Shown piece by piece: positions 23,558-35,006 of a stretch of DNA of 64,000 nucleotides. Position 1 is the first letter of the stretch; every line of letters starts with the position of its first letter. The position numbers and the translations under genes were made by a program. The DNA is from Hemibagrus wyckioides (taxonomy: Eukaryota; Chordata; Actinopteri; Siluriformes; Bagridae). The stretch spans positions 5,671,001-5,735,000 of the forward strand of contig NC_080717.1 in the NCBI RefSeq assembly GCF_019097595.1, read 5' to 3'. Under the pieces are notes generated by a model, which saw nothing but the letters and a program-made list of their open reading frames with translations, had not been told where the DNA came from and ran no database searches.

Positions 23558-23589
<32 letters not shown>

Positions 23590-23592
23590 CTC
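23330..23592. repeat. CT-rich array
   Basis: (CT)n and (CTTT)n runs at 23333-23430 and 23563-23582. 23430-23560 is the pyrimidine-strand counterpart of the GAGA minisatellite at 21.2-22.6 kb (CTGCTCCTGTCTGACCCTCA is its reverse complement), so it is an inverted copy. Confidence 0.85.
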
Positions 23593-23684
23593 ACCCTATC
23601 CCAATGTGTCTTCACTGTTAAAACATGAGTTCACAATCTCTGTGAATGATAATCTCATTGGGATTGCTGGGGCACTGGGGTTGT

Positions 23685-23686
23685 CT

Positions 23687-23720
<34 letters not shown>

Positions 23721-24213
23721 TGATAGGAAGCTTTGCTCCAGGATGGTGAATGTATCTCACTGCCTGCAGACTGATCATGCGCAATCATGATTGATGTTTG
23801 TGTACACACACACACACACACACATAGAGATAAAAAATGCACATGCAGACATGCATATGTAGTATGCGCACACACACACACACACACATACGCCCTTACA
23901 TGTTGGATAGTTCCATGTAAAAGGTTACGTCTAATCAGTTCAGTTTGTAATCAGATGCTAGCTGTCAAAACGTCGGCTCCTGCACGGTCACTTCATCATC
24001 ATCACCAGATTTATAATGTTTAAACTGTCCAGTGGTCAGAACAGACGTTCGAGTGATGAACAGAGTGACCGGTGGAGTGAAGAGATGACGTTTAATTCCT
24101 AAAGCTTGTGCTGAAATTTCAACTTGAGACTCAGGGTTAGTGGAAAACATCGCAATAAGAGTGTGTGTGAAATGTTTCCCTGAGATTCACAACACACAAT
24201 TAATAACGTGTTA

Positions 24214-24260
<47 letters not shown>

Positions 24261-24583
24261 AAACTATAAAACATGCAAAATATGCACATGAACACACACA
24301 CACACACATTAGTGTGTGTTTAATCAGCATCAACATCATCATGGATGTTTCTCTACACAACATTACACACAGTAGTGAGTAAAGTGTGTATAAGAAGATA
24401 AAAGAAAGGAAGTGAGATGTGGGAGGAAGAAAGAGTGAGATAGGTGTGTGTGTGTGTGTGTGTGTGCGCGTCCGATCTCCTGCTGAGGAGGAGTGTGGGT
24501 AAAATTCCACTCCCTCACTCTACCAGCGCTCTGCATCAGCTCTGCTCCCCAGAGACTGTGCACACCCAAACACACACACACAT

Positions 24584-24631
<48 letters not shown>

Positions 24632-24935
24632 ACACACAGAGACCAATAAAACACACACTTGCAGACATGCACCTATAGTGTGTGCACATGGACACACACT
24701 CATCCACACACACACACACACACAATGTATCTTCATGCTTCTGGACTTGTTGTCAGTCAAACAAACCTTAATGTATGGTGGTAATGTGTGTGGGTGTGTG
24801 TGTGTTTTCACATGCACATACTGTATATGCATGTCTGCATGTGTGTGTTTTGTTAGTTTGTGTGTGTGTTTGAGTGTGTGTGTGTGTTCCCATGCACATA
24901 CTGTATGTGCATGTCTGTATGTGTGCATTTTATTG

Positions 24936-24982
<47 letters not shown>

Positions 24983-25255
24983 TCTGTGAGCTTCAGGCGA
25001 GCCTACTCTCTTATTAACTGACCTGCGGGGGGGATGGGAGCTCCCAGAGAAGAGAGGTGGGGGCGGGGGAGTGTGTGTGTGTGTGTGTGTTGCTGGTTTT
25101 ATGGATGTTTGCACTGTATTCGTGTCTCTCCCTCTCCATCTCTCTCCCACAGTAAAGCTGGATGGGTTTGTGCTGGAGTAGGAGTAGGAGTGTGTATGTG
25201 TGTTAAACCTGCACACTCGTCTACTGTGCATGTGTCCTTCATCATGTTTCTCAAA

Positions 25256-25318
<63 letters not shown>

Positions 25319-25320
25319 AT
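23685..25320. repeat. CA/GT microsatellite belt
   Basis: Dense (CA)n and (GT)n tracts on alternating strands: about 23690-23720, 23804-23824, 23868-23890, 24216-24257, 24445-24466, 24568-24640, 24704-24722, 24787-24990, 25071-25092 and 25255-25318. CATGCACATACTGTATATGC-type links recur (24810-24840, 24890-24915), so segments were duplicated. 23900-24200 is unique. All long frames here are artefacts. Confidence 0.93.
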
Positions 25321-25439
25321 ATGAGGATCTGCAGTGTCACATTAACACACTTAAGAAGGTGGTCAGTGTGGTCACTGCTCTGAGCATCATGGGTACTGAG
25401 AGAGACGGGAAAGGCCTTGAGATGGAGAGAGAAATTATA

Positions 25440-25543
25440 AGCATATGGGAGAGAGAGAGAGAGAGAGGGAGAGAGAGAGAGAAAGGAAAGGAAAAAGAGA
25501 GAGTGAGAGAGAGGGAGAAAGAGAGCGAGAGATAGACAGCAAG

Positions 25544-25626
<83 letters not shown>

Positions 25627-25635
25627 ATTAAGTCC

Positions 25636-25675
<40 letters not shown>

Positions 25676-25684
25676 ATTAAATCC

Positions 25685-25740
<56 letters not shown>

Positions 25741-25753
25741 ACGAATTAAGTCC

Positions 25754-25797
<44 letters not shown>

Positions 25798-25830
25798 ACG
25801 AATTATGTCCAAGAAAGAAAGAAAGAATCT
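25440..25830. repeat. (GA)n then (GAAA)n array punctuated by ATTAAGTCCAA
   Basis: GA-rich DNA passes into GAAA blocks separated by GAATTAAGTCCAAG, GAATTAAATCCAAG, CGAATTAAGTCCAAG and CGAATTATGTCCAAG at about 25625, 25675, 25742 and 25799. Each block plus spacer is one higher-order unit. Confidence 0.95.
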
Positions 25831-25977
25831 GTGTAATTTGCTCAGATTTTATTTCTGAAGGATTTCGTAATAATGAAACGCTATGAAAATAAGCTCCGCC
25901 CCTCATCCTGTCTGTAACCACCCATAACCTTTTAAACCATTTTGCTCTTCTGAATTCTTACAAGTGTCATGGAGCAG

Positions 25978-26019
25978 CTGTGTGTGTGTGTGTGTGTGTG
26001 TGTGCTTTATGTGTGTGCA

Positions 26020-26051
<32 letters not shown>

Positions 26052-26092
26052 TTTATGTGTGTGCACTATGTGTGTGTGTGTGTGTGTGTGTA
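25978..26092. repeat. Three (GT)n blocks joined by a duplicated link
   Basis: The link GCTTTATGTGTGTGCACTAT occurs twice (about 26004 and 26051), so the unit of about 47 bp was duplicated. Confidence 0.92.
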
Positions 26093-26394
26093 AGCAACTC
26101 ACAGAGACTCCTGCACGTGACTGACTGGTGATTGGTGACTAGTTTTATGACAGCAGACACACAGCAGTGTGTATAATGATGTCCATGTCCTGACAGACAG
26201 AACCGGTGCTATTATGCATGAACACGAGCCTGAATCTGAACATTAGCACTGAACTTATCAAATAAATGCAAATCAAATGAGCTCTTCAGTTTTCTTTTTT
26301 ATATTTTAAAAAGAATTGATCTTGGACTCTTTCATCATTCCAGCACATTCGCTCTGTCTGTTCCGGCGTGTGTTCCTTTAAACTCCTTTATAAA

Positions 26395-26590
26395 CTAATC
26401 GGGTAATAAAGGAAAATGTCATGCGCTCAGAAAGCGTTGTTGGTGCTGCGTCTGCGCGCATGCGCAACAAGTCCTGCCTTAATGTGAGGAGCAAGCCGTA
26501 ATTGAAAGGCACCTTTCAATTAGAATTTGTTTAACTTAAATAATGAAATAAAATATGGTGCGTCAAAGTTTTTTGCTTTTTCTTCCTCCT

Positions 26591-26630
<40 letters not shown>

Positions 26631-26770
26631 CCATCCATTGGAAAAAAAAATTCACTCTTGGCAAATATGCAAATGAGGCTGCAAGCTATTACGATGCTAA
26701 TGAGATTCCCCGGCAAAACGAGCCGCTCGCGTCCGCGCGCACAGGCGTATTTCATCCATATTCAAAAAAC
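26395..26770. promoter_or_regulatory. Candidate regulatory element with octamer
   Basis: Two balanced blocks, 26395-26550 and 26640-26770, flank a (CT)n tract. The first has CTGCGCGCATGCGCAACAAG and a GAAAGGCACCTTTC palindrome (26495-26515 region). The second has ATGCAAAT (26667-26674), GCTAATGAG and a CpG-rich end. Conservation was not tested. Confidence 0.4.
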
Positions 26771-27417
26771 ATTAGTGTGTGTGTGTGTGTTTGCACTTTC
26801 TCTGTGTGACCATGCATGCATGCATTCGTGTGCGCTTGTGTGTACGTGTGTGTGTGTGTGTCTGTGTGCGCGTGCGTGCGTGCTTGAGTGAGTGTATGTG
26901 TGTGCGCGTGTATTAGAACTCTGCATCATCATTCATGATCCCATATCCTTCCTTCCCTTCTCCTGCAACGCCATGCATGTGTGTTGTGTTCCTCGACGAG
27001 ACAGAAGCTTCTGGAAAACACACATTTCGCAATCTCCAACAAACCTGAGCTACATCTCTGGTGGTTTGTTTGCACAATTCAGAGTGACCGCTATTTACCA
27101 TAGAGAGGCGGTGGTGCTAAATGAGAAGCCGCCGTGAGACGCTGGGGTCTGGGCGGACGCAGGGTCGTCACGCTGTCGCCCACAACACGCGCGTCAGAGT
27201 TTAATTTGTGCCTGCTGGATCACCTGAGTGGAAACGACAGCATGTGAAGGTCTTAATCAGAGGTCGTGCACCAGAGACGAGAAGGTCGAATCCTAATCCA
27301 GACCGAGCGTCGCTGTTACGACCTCTAGCAAGAGATTTTTAACCTTCATCTGCTGAGATAGATGCTTAGAGTGCAAAAGGTGTCAAATATGATGATGTTT
27401 ATTGGTTAAATTTGTTA

Positions 27418-27456
<39 letters not shown>

Positions 27457-27830
27457 ATAGCCTGGGAAAACCATTCAGATTGTTATTTGCTACCGTCTGA
27501 AAAAGAATTTCAGTGTAGAAGGAAATCCTAGTCAAAAAGCAATATTTAATACATCTTTAGACACACTGAGTGATTTAAACTCTACATTTCCATCAATGGT
27601 GTGTTACCAGTGACCTTGTGTAGCCTTTATTATGTACATGGAGATGTGACTATCGTATACTATTCACAATAATTAACTTACAAATTCAGTCTGTACTAAT
27701 CAGATCAGAATCGATGAATCGGATATCAGAAAAATATCGATTTGTTCCCATCCTGTAACATTCCTGGATCAGGAAAATCCGAATGATTTTCTGTTGCACT
27801 TTATTACTTGCACTTTGTCGGTGTCATAAG
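26771..27830. other. Intergenic DNA with (GT)n runs
   Basis: (GT)n at 26774-26794, 26843-26862 and 27420-27455. 26900-27360 is unique with moderate GC. No coding frame was recognised. Confidence 0.5.
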
Positions 27831-28280
<450 letters not shown>

Positions 28281-28830
28281 AGGAATATAGAATAATTATA
28301 GAATTTAAACTATAAAGATAGAAATATTATGAAGACTGGTCAATATCCATAATAAAAATAAATGAAAAGCAGTATTGTGACATCACTACTATTGAGTACT
28401 ACTAATTCACTGAATAATTAAAACCAGTTTGAAGAATCTACAGCACAGAGAAAGTGACTGTATTTTTCCAGTTTTTCTCCAGGGACCAACAGGAATTGGA
28501 ACTTTTTTCCACCTTATATTCAAAAACAAGAACAGGAACCAACACAACTCGGGTTTAGGAACCAATCTGAGAACCAGTCTTGAAAACACAAGCTAGAACA
28601 ATGTTATAAAATATGTTCTATTTTTAAAAAAGTTAAAAGGTGCACAATTAACATGAACAAAAACAAAGTGTTTCTCAAGCCTTTTATTATTAAGTGTATT
28701 TTGATTTTGTGTTAAAAAAAGCCCCATACATTAGCAATATTTGGCACTGGAAATAAACTAGAACTAGTGTCTGAGTAAAATGCTTTAATTGTACTCAGGG
28801 GTGGAGCTAGCAGCAGTATTTGTTGTTGAT
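28281..28830. other. Intergenic DNA, nothing recognised
   Basis: AT-rich unique sequence. The 60-codon minus frame at 28407 contains CCAGGGACCAACAGGAA-type motifs of an unclassified repeat but is not a recognised gene. Confidence 0.4.
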
Positions 28831-29002
28831 TGGTTACACATACTGTGATGGACTGGTGACCTGTCCAGGGTGTACCCCTGCCTTTCACCCAATGTGTGCT
28901 GTGCTAGGCTCCAGCAGATCCCTGTGACCCTAATTAGGAATAAAGAGGGTATAGAAAATTGATGGATGGATGGGTGGATGGATGGATGGATGGTTACACA
29001 TA
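28831..29002 (+). mobile_element. 5'-truncated retroposed tail with 12-bp target-site duplication
   Basis: TGGTTACACATA occurs at 28831-28842 and 28991-29002. Between them is only the 3' part of the fish SINE/LINE-tail repeat: GATGGACTGGTGACCTGTCC, AGGCTCCAGCAGATCC and AATTAGGAATAAAG, ending in GGAT repeats. This is a clean insertion by target-primed reverse transcription. Confidence 0.9.
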
Positions 29003-29693
29003 GTACTGTGTGTTACAGCCAAACCTCACACACAAACAGATAAAACAGTCAGGTTTGCCATAGAAAGCAGTTTTAGACTTCATGCGGTTTAATTTTCTCC
29101 TAAATGACATCAGAACGTCTTCATGTCACTTTCTTGTCATAAAGAGCGCAGGTTCTAGTGTTCTGAAAAGGTCCTCTACATTTTTGGATTCCTCTACATT
29201 CATTTATTACTCCGAAGAGATTGATTTATCCTGGCTGGGTCATGGTGGGTTTGGAGAACATCTCAAGCGCTGAGATGGGAGTTCATGTCTAGGTATGGAA
29301 ATTTGGCATCTTATGGTAAGGTACTGGTATGTTTTGGTGGAAATGGGAGAAAACCCACAGGAAGGTTAGAACATGTGACTCTACAGAGGAACCAGGGTCT
29401 TAGAGGTAGCGACACTTACCCTCTACCTCGACACACTATTTCCTTTACAATGGGTCCAAAATGAATCTCCAATTAGTCACCATGTGGATCTTCCATCCAA
29501 ATTTCCAAACCCCTTCCTCAGCGAACCTTTCCAGACAATATAGGACTTTTTTTCTGTCTGCTATTGTGGATATTATTTTGTTTTCTTTACACTGACATCC
29601 CAAGTTATCTCTCTTTGGAAGAACAACCTGAAAGGGGGGGGGGGGGGAGCTGCATTCACATGCCTATAGATTAACCCTTTAGAGTCTGGGGGT

Positions 29694-29725
<32 letters not shown>

Positions 29726-29990
29726 TCTTATAGCACACTGTACTATAGTGTAGTTTATGCAAAAAAGTAAAGGGTATGTAGTAAAGATGGAATAGAATGG
29801 AATGGTATGGAAGTGTGGACGGAAAGTTCGGAATGTCCGATAGAATCCACCTCGTTAAATAAATAAAAAAAATAATAATAAGGTGAAGTCAATCAGAGGA
29901 AATTTCTAGAACAGGATGTACGAGTCTATCAGTCCGAATGAGCCAAGATTCCTGCCAGTATATGTAAATGTCTGTGCAAAGTCAAGCGCA
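29003..29990. other. Intergenic DNA with short repeats
   Basis: A G-run at 29634-29650 and (TTTA)n at 29697-29725. Otherwise unique; no gene was seen. Confidence 0.5.
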
Positions 29991-30174
29991 TGTGTGTGTG
30001 TGTGTGTGTGTGTGTTTGGGTTCAAACCTGCCGAGGCACCGGCGTGCACAGCGCACCACGGTGGGTTACCATAGTAACAGCGGGGAGCCTGGCAGAGAAG
30101 TGTCTATGTGTGTCCTGACCCATTTCGATTTTCCCCTCTCGCACCTCGGCATGCCTATCTCCCCCTCCATACAC

Positions 30175-30212
<38 letters not shown>

Positions 30213-30254
30213 AGACAATCCCAATTAAAAGCCAGGCCCTAGCCAGTCTCTCCC

Positions 30255-30290
<36 letters not shown>

Positions 30291-30295
30291 CTTCT
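29990..30295. repeat. (GT)n, (CA)n and (CT)n tracts
   Basis: (GT)n 29991-30016, (CA)n 30172-30212 and (CT)n 30248-30292, interleaved with unique GC-moderate sequence. Confidence 0.9.
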
Positions 30296-30620
30296 CCTCT
30301 GCAGCAGAGCTCAATCTTAGCCGGAGGAAAGTCAAGATATTTTTTTTCCCCTGCAGAGGAAACTGTGTGGAAGAAAACACACCCACCGAAAAACTTGCTT
30401 TCGGCAAACAAGCCAACCCTTTTAAGAAATGCCGATTGGAAAGGTTTTTCGAGATATTAAATAATGCAATTTTTAATTACGGGTTTATTAATAGATTTTT
30501 TTTCCCGTTAACTTTTTATAATTAACTATCTCTTGGCCCGGGGCATCTGGAAGTCCAACTTTCATTTAATCTGAGGAGGTTAAAACCAAAATAGACATCT
30601 TATCGTATTAATTAAAAATG
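30296..30620. promoter_or_regulatory. Candidate regulatory element
   Basis: Non-repetitive, with several TTAATTA/AATTAAC homeodomain-type sites (30470-30530) and GCAGAGCTCAATCTTAGCC. It lies about 2 kb upstream of the ldb2 promoter. Conservation was not tested. Confidence 0.35.
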
Positions 30621-31054
30621 CTGAACTTGTGTGAATGGGATGAAAATTGGTTAAATTCACCCTATTGTCATGGATGGTGAAGAGATAAGTGTTAACCCAT
30701 TCAGCTCTGACCTGTCAGTCCTAATAGTGTCACAGGGTGAAGTGAAGTGACAGGTCAGTACAAAACTGAAGAGTTAAAGGTTTATATAGAGCGGATTTGG
30801 GAAATCTGCCCATTAAAATCTTCCCAAGCCTACTATGAGATATATTTTCTCCAGCCTGTGTCCAGGTTCTCCATCTGCTGGACCCGTTCCTGATAGAGCT
30901 CAAGCCGGAAGGTGACCAGAAGGCATCAAAACAACATACCTAAACCACCTTCCTGTTAAATCAGAGTAGCATCAAGGTCTCGATCTCCTCACATGGTGAT
31001 AGAGAATAAGCCCATTGACCCTGCAGTGGAACCTCGTATATGGTTGTTAGAAGA

Positions 31055-31250
31055 CTGGACTTATTGTGTGCATGGTGGTGCAGCTGATAGACTTCATGCC
31101 TGAATCCTTTCCTCATTTTCTTCCCATGTCCGTAGGGTTTCCTTCAGGTTCCTCGGTTTCCTCCAGGGAAGAATTCCCAATGTTTCAGGGCTATGCACTG
31201 GAGCCACCATGAGCGTGGCTAGGATAAAGTGGTTACTGATATTATTATGA
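31055..31250 (+). mobile_element. Degraded SINE-like repeat
   Basis: GCATGGTGGTGCAGCTGATA, TTCCTCGGTTTCCTCCAGGG and GGCTAGGATAAAGTGGTTAC are diverged landmarks of fish SINE/LINE-tail repeats. It borders the palindromic array. Confidence 0.5.
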
Positions 31251-31254
31251 AGCA

Positions 31255-32215
31255 GCTTGTTGCTAGGAGAAACATTTTGTTATTACAAGAAAACATGTTG
31301 TTTTTATGAGAAAACATTTCATCAATACAAGAAAACAAATCTGTTTTTAGGAGAGAAGCATCTCTTTGTTAAACATCGACATAAGACATCGTAGCATTAT
31401 GAGAAAAATATGATTACTATGAAAAAACGACATGTTACTATGAGGAAACTTCTCGTTTTTACAAGAAAAGCATCTTGTTTTTATGAGAAGTAGATCATTA
31501 CTATGAAAAAACAGCAGGTTATTATGAGGAAACATCTCGCTGTTATGAGAAACATCTCGTTACTATGAGAAAACATACTGTTATCATAAGAAAACATCTT
31601 GTTATTATGAGAAAACCATCTTGTTATGAGAAATAGATCATTATTATGAAAAAAAACATGCTATTATGAGGAAACATATTGTTACTTTGAGAAAACATCT
31701 CATTTTACGAGAAAAGCCTCTTGTTTTATGAGAAATAGATAATTACTATGAAAAAACACCACGTTATTACGAGGAAACATCTCGTTATTGTGAGAAAACA
31801 TCTCGTCATTCGAAGAAAGATATCTTGATATTACGAGAAAAGCATCTTGTTATTTAAAGTAGATCTTTACTATGAAAAAACATCTCGTTATTACGAGAAA
31901 CATCTCGTTATTACGAGAAACATGTCGTTATTATAAGAAATCATGCTGAAATCACGAGAAAACATCTTGTTAAACCTCTTGGTATTACGAGAAAACTGCT
32001 CGTTATTACAAGTAAAGCATTTTTGTTATAATAATAAAGGCGTGTTGTTATTACAAAAAAAGATTTCGTTATTACATCTCGTGTAACATCTCGTTATATA
32101 TAGGTAAAACATTATAGAGTCTCATTATTCTGAGAAAAACACGTCATTACGGGATAAGCATCTTATTTTGTTTCGTTTTGTTTTTTTATTCTCGTAATAA
32201 CAGGCTGCTTTCTTG
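31255..32215. repeat. Degenerate palindromic array (CTCGTTATTACGAGAAA-type units)
   Basis: Dozens of 18-25 bp units carry CTCGTTATTACGAG, an inverted repeat (CTCG/CGAG around TTATTA), with ATGAGAAAACATCT links. Units are most intact at 31880-31925. The array ends about 200 bp before the ldb2 promoter. Frames such as 31347-31535 are artefacts. Confidence 0.9.
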
Positions 32216-32394
32216 TAAGAACGAGATGGTGATGTGTTTTCCTGCGCGTGTCAGCAGTAAGCTTTGCGTCTTGTAGTTAATCTGCGCGCGGATTTCTTTC
32301 TGCGTTCTGCTTGTAGTGTCTTGTACTAATCACTGATTAAAACCCTGAAACAAACCCTGGTGCGGGGTTTCAGATGAGTCGGAGGCTGCACAGA

Positions 32395-32660
32395 CTTTCT
32401 CTTACTTCCCTCCAGCAGTTGGCCAATGAGCGGCGCGCCTCCTCCTCCTCTGCCCGCGTGCGTTCGGTAAGCGCGCGGAGGCGGGGAAGGGGGAAGGAGT
32501 GGATGGAGGGGGGGGAGTGGAGCAGCGCCGGGGAGAGAGGCGAGAGCGCGCGGCGTGTCGGAGTGCGTTTCCACGTGCGCTGCGCGGATGCTGAATCGTG
32601 GCTGTGCGAACAACAACAGCAGCAGCAGCAGCAGCAGCTTTACGGCTTTAGGCATCAGGC
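32395..32660 (+). promoter_or_regulatory. ldb2: ldb2 promoter and 5' UTR, GC-rich
   Basis: This is the most CpG-dense stretch of the window. It holds a CCAAT box (32423-32427), a GC box (GGCGGGG, 32480-32486), a GGGG-rich stretch around 32505-32516 and a CACGTG E-box (32572-32577). No TATA box is seen, as expected of a CpG-island promoter. The transcription start cannot be fixed from sequence. The 5' UTR contains a CAG/AGC run and an overlapping upstream ORF. Confidence 0.7.
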
Positions 32661-32761
32661 ATGTCCAATCCGGCTCACGACCCGTTCTACGCCTCTCCGT
32701 TCGGGCCCTTCTACCGGAGACACGCGCCTTACGCCGTGCAGCCCGAGTACCGGATCTATGA
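32588..32761 (+). other. Upstream ORF overlapping the ldb2 start codon
   Basis: An ATG at 32588, 73 bases before the ldb2 ATG, opens a 57-codon frame in a different phase that ends with TGA at 32759-32761, about 100 bases inside exon 1. Its AUG context is weak (C at -3, C at +4); the ldb2 AUG has G at -3. It reads through the AGC run as poly-Ser. If transcription starts upstream of 32588, this frame would compete with ldb2 translation. It probably has no peptide function. Confidence 0.55.
32610..32638 (+). repeat. CAA/CAG trinucleotide run in the ldb2 5' UTR
   Basis: Two to three CAA units are followed by about seven AGC/CAG units, immediately upstream of the ldb2 start codon. It is a potentially length-polymorphic 5' UTR element. 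Confidence 0.85.
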
Positions 32762-32792
32762 GCTGAACAAGCGGCTGCAGGCCCGGACTGAG
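32661..32792 (+). CDS. ldb2: ldb2 exon 1 (LIM domain-binding protein 2, N-terminus)
   Basis: This exon encodes the first 44 residues of a LIM domain-binding adaptor, a nuclear cofactor that dimerises through its N-terminal half and binds LIM-homeodomain and LMO proteins through a C-terminal LIM-interaction domain (family knowledge). Seen here: an ATG with a purine at -3, then residues such as DPFYASPFGPFYRRH and QPEYRIYELNKRLQ, which match the diagnostic LDB2 start. LDB1 has a different N-terminus in this stretch, so LDB2 is the better call. The exon ends after a GAG codon, in phase 0, at a strong donor (gtgagt at 32793). Several residues differ from the mammalian form (for example Ala where Thr/Met are usual), so this may be the more divergent teleost duplicate (ldb2b), but I cannot settle a versus b. 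An out-of-frame upstream ORF overlaps this start. Confidence 0.93.
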
Positions 32793-32799
32793 GTGAGTT

Positions 32800-33250
32800 C
32801 ACCGCTCGGTGTGTATGTCTCTCTGTCCGTGAGTGTGTGTGTGCGTGTTATTAATTTATTTTATTATTATTTTTTTTAATTTTGAAAGTTGTCTGGTGCG
32901 TGCGCGGCACAGTAACCCCGACATGTGTGCGCGCGCGTGTGTATTTGCGTGTTTTGTTTGTGTTTGTGTTTATTTTTCCTCCTGCGGTTTCTCTCTTGCA
33001 CTTTCAGTTGTTCAGATGTCTATTTCACTCCGTGAACCTTGGCTCACTTTTGCATACGCTTTAAATATAAATTCCACTGCTTCCCAGAGTACAGAAGTGC
33101 CTCAAACTCCAACTCTGCACACACACACACACACATTCGACCAACTTCATGTCAGATGTTTTGAACTCAGACTTTTATTATTATTATTATTTATTTATTT
33201 GTTTGTTTGTTTGTTTTGGGGGGAGGGGCTCATTGCCGGTTAAAGCCCAC
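32800..33250. repeat. GT, CA and TTTA/TTTG microsatellites near exon 1
   Basis: GT-rich 32835-32850, T-rich 32860-32885, CA 33118-33136, TTA/TTTG 33175-33215, then a G-rich patch. Frames here are artefacts. Confidence 0.7.
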
Positions 33251-34860
33251 GTGGAAAGGTCACGAGAGGAGACTTTATTAATGCTTCATTAACTCTACAC
33301 TGATATACCGAGCTGCACACACCCCTGTCTTTCAGCTGTAAAGCCTATAGGACTGAAGTTGCACTAGAGTTGCATGGATTCTCTCATTACTTATCAACAC
33401 ACGCGACCATAAACACAGCATTAGAATTGACCAGATAAAACCAGTAACTACTGGAATCTAAGCCAGAGGTTTAGTCATGGAGTCCAGTCATATTCTGACT
33501 GAACAACATGGACCACCTTTAACATGTACATAATAATATATACATAAAATAAACATATATAAGTTGTCTACATGACACGTTTTCCTACCCCGAATGTAAT
33601 AAATGTCCAGTTCACTACGTATCACATTTCTATTTCCTGCTGCTCGAATGTTTAATGTCTAACAGTGACATTTTTGTACACTGACATTTCCAGCATTTCA
33701 CATAACACACATTTCATTTGACCCGTCCTCACAGAAACAGTAAAATGTTCACACTTATTTATTTTTTTTTTTATGGCTAACATTACACTATAATTGATTA
33801 GTACTCAGTATTTTTTGTCTTTTCAATTTAACCCATCACTGCAGGACACAGTAGAAATCTAGTGCTTGTGTAGCGACACGGTGACGCTCAGAGACCGAGG
33901 ACACTACACGAGAAAAATAAACCAGTTGTGTGAAGTGTAATGTGTATAATCTGAAAGATTTGTACCACTCATACATACATATTTCAAAGATTTTTTTTTT
34001 TTTTAGAAACACTCACACACACGTCTTGTAATTATGCCTCGGACCACAAGGGGTCCACGGACCTCTGGTTGGTCTAACTGCAAATTACGTATGACGTCAC
34101 AACCGTAGAGTTTCTGTTCATATCTTTAGGTCAGTGTAATACACACATGTATAGTCTTGTGTATGGATTCCAAACACAGATGCTAAACATGCTAGAACTT
34201 GCGTTTACGAGTGACACCATTTTTGTTACGTATCCATGTCTGAACAGCGTATAAATCTAGATTTCATTCAGTTCCAACTCGTAATAAGTGTCTCGATTCC
34301 TTTAGAACAGATGAACCCAGTTCAAATCCGCTTCATGTCACACGTTTATTTGACTCACTCATTCGGTGTATAGCGTTTCAGTCACGTGACTGATTTTAAT
34401 TTATACAAAACTACACACATAACGAGACGTAAAAAAAAAAAATGGCAAAACGATTCACCTCAGACAAAATAAAACCACTACTGATTATGCAATAACCAGG
34501 ATAAGCTAACATTTTTGTGGTAAAATCATAGCACTTCTTTGTTGTTATTGTTGTTTATTCATCTGAGGAGAGCTTCAAATCACTTAAGAGCAAACGAATT
34601 GAACTTTGTGAGGATCCTAGAGTGTTTTATCGTGAGGTAAAAAAGCGAATTAGTGTTGTCTAAGTTTAGTTAACTTGAGCAGAATTGCTGCAGCTAGCTA
34701 CCTAGCTAAGATAGCTGGATTTTAGCTAACAAGGCAGCGTGACAGACAATCAGCTGCACTGTTTACTTGGTGAAGATGTATGTGAGTTTGTTTTACAGGA
34801 AAAAGAAATTGTTGTTGGCTATCATGCATCTCTGCTTTGCATTCAAACATTGACCTTTTT
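33251..34860. other. Intron 1 segment, nothing recognised
   Basis: AT-rich unique sequence with T-runs at 33988-34002 and an A-run at 34431-34442. No exon or element ends were recognised. Confidence 0.5.
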
Positions 34861-34915
34861 TTTCGATGTTACTAAATAAATCTTTCATTTATGAAACTGA
34901 GAAGAACAAGAGCGT

Positions 34916-34959
34916 TATCCTCCTCCTCCTCCTCCTCTTCTCTCTTTCTCACTTTCTTG

Positions 34960-35005
<46 letters not shown>

Positions 35006-35006
35006 T
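34916..35006. repeat. (TCC)n, (CT)n and (CA)n compound microsatellite
   Basis: Adjacent CCT (34916-34936), CT (34960-34986) and CA (34987-35006) runs. Confidence 0.93.

Noticed and set aside
31255..32215. Possible CRISPR-like array of short palindromic repeats
   Set aside because: No distinct spacers, degenerate unit length, eukaryotic context; it is a degenerate satellite.
32374..32766. 130-codon + frame and 158-codon - frame across the promoter
   Set aside because: GC-rich stop-poor DNA overlapping ldb2 exon 1 in other frames; the ldb2 frame is the one with family similarity and matching splice phases.
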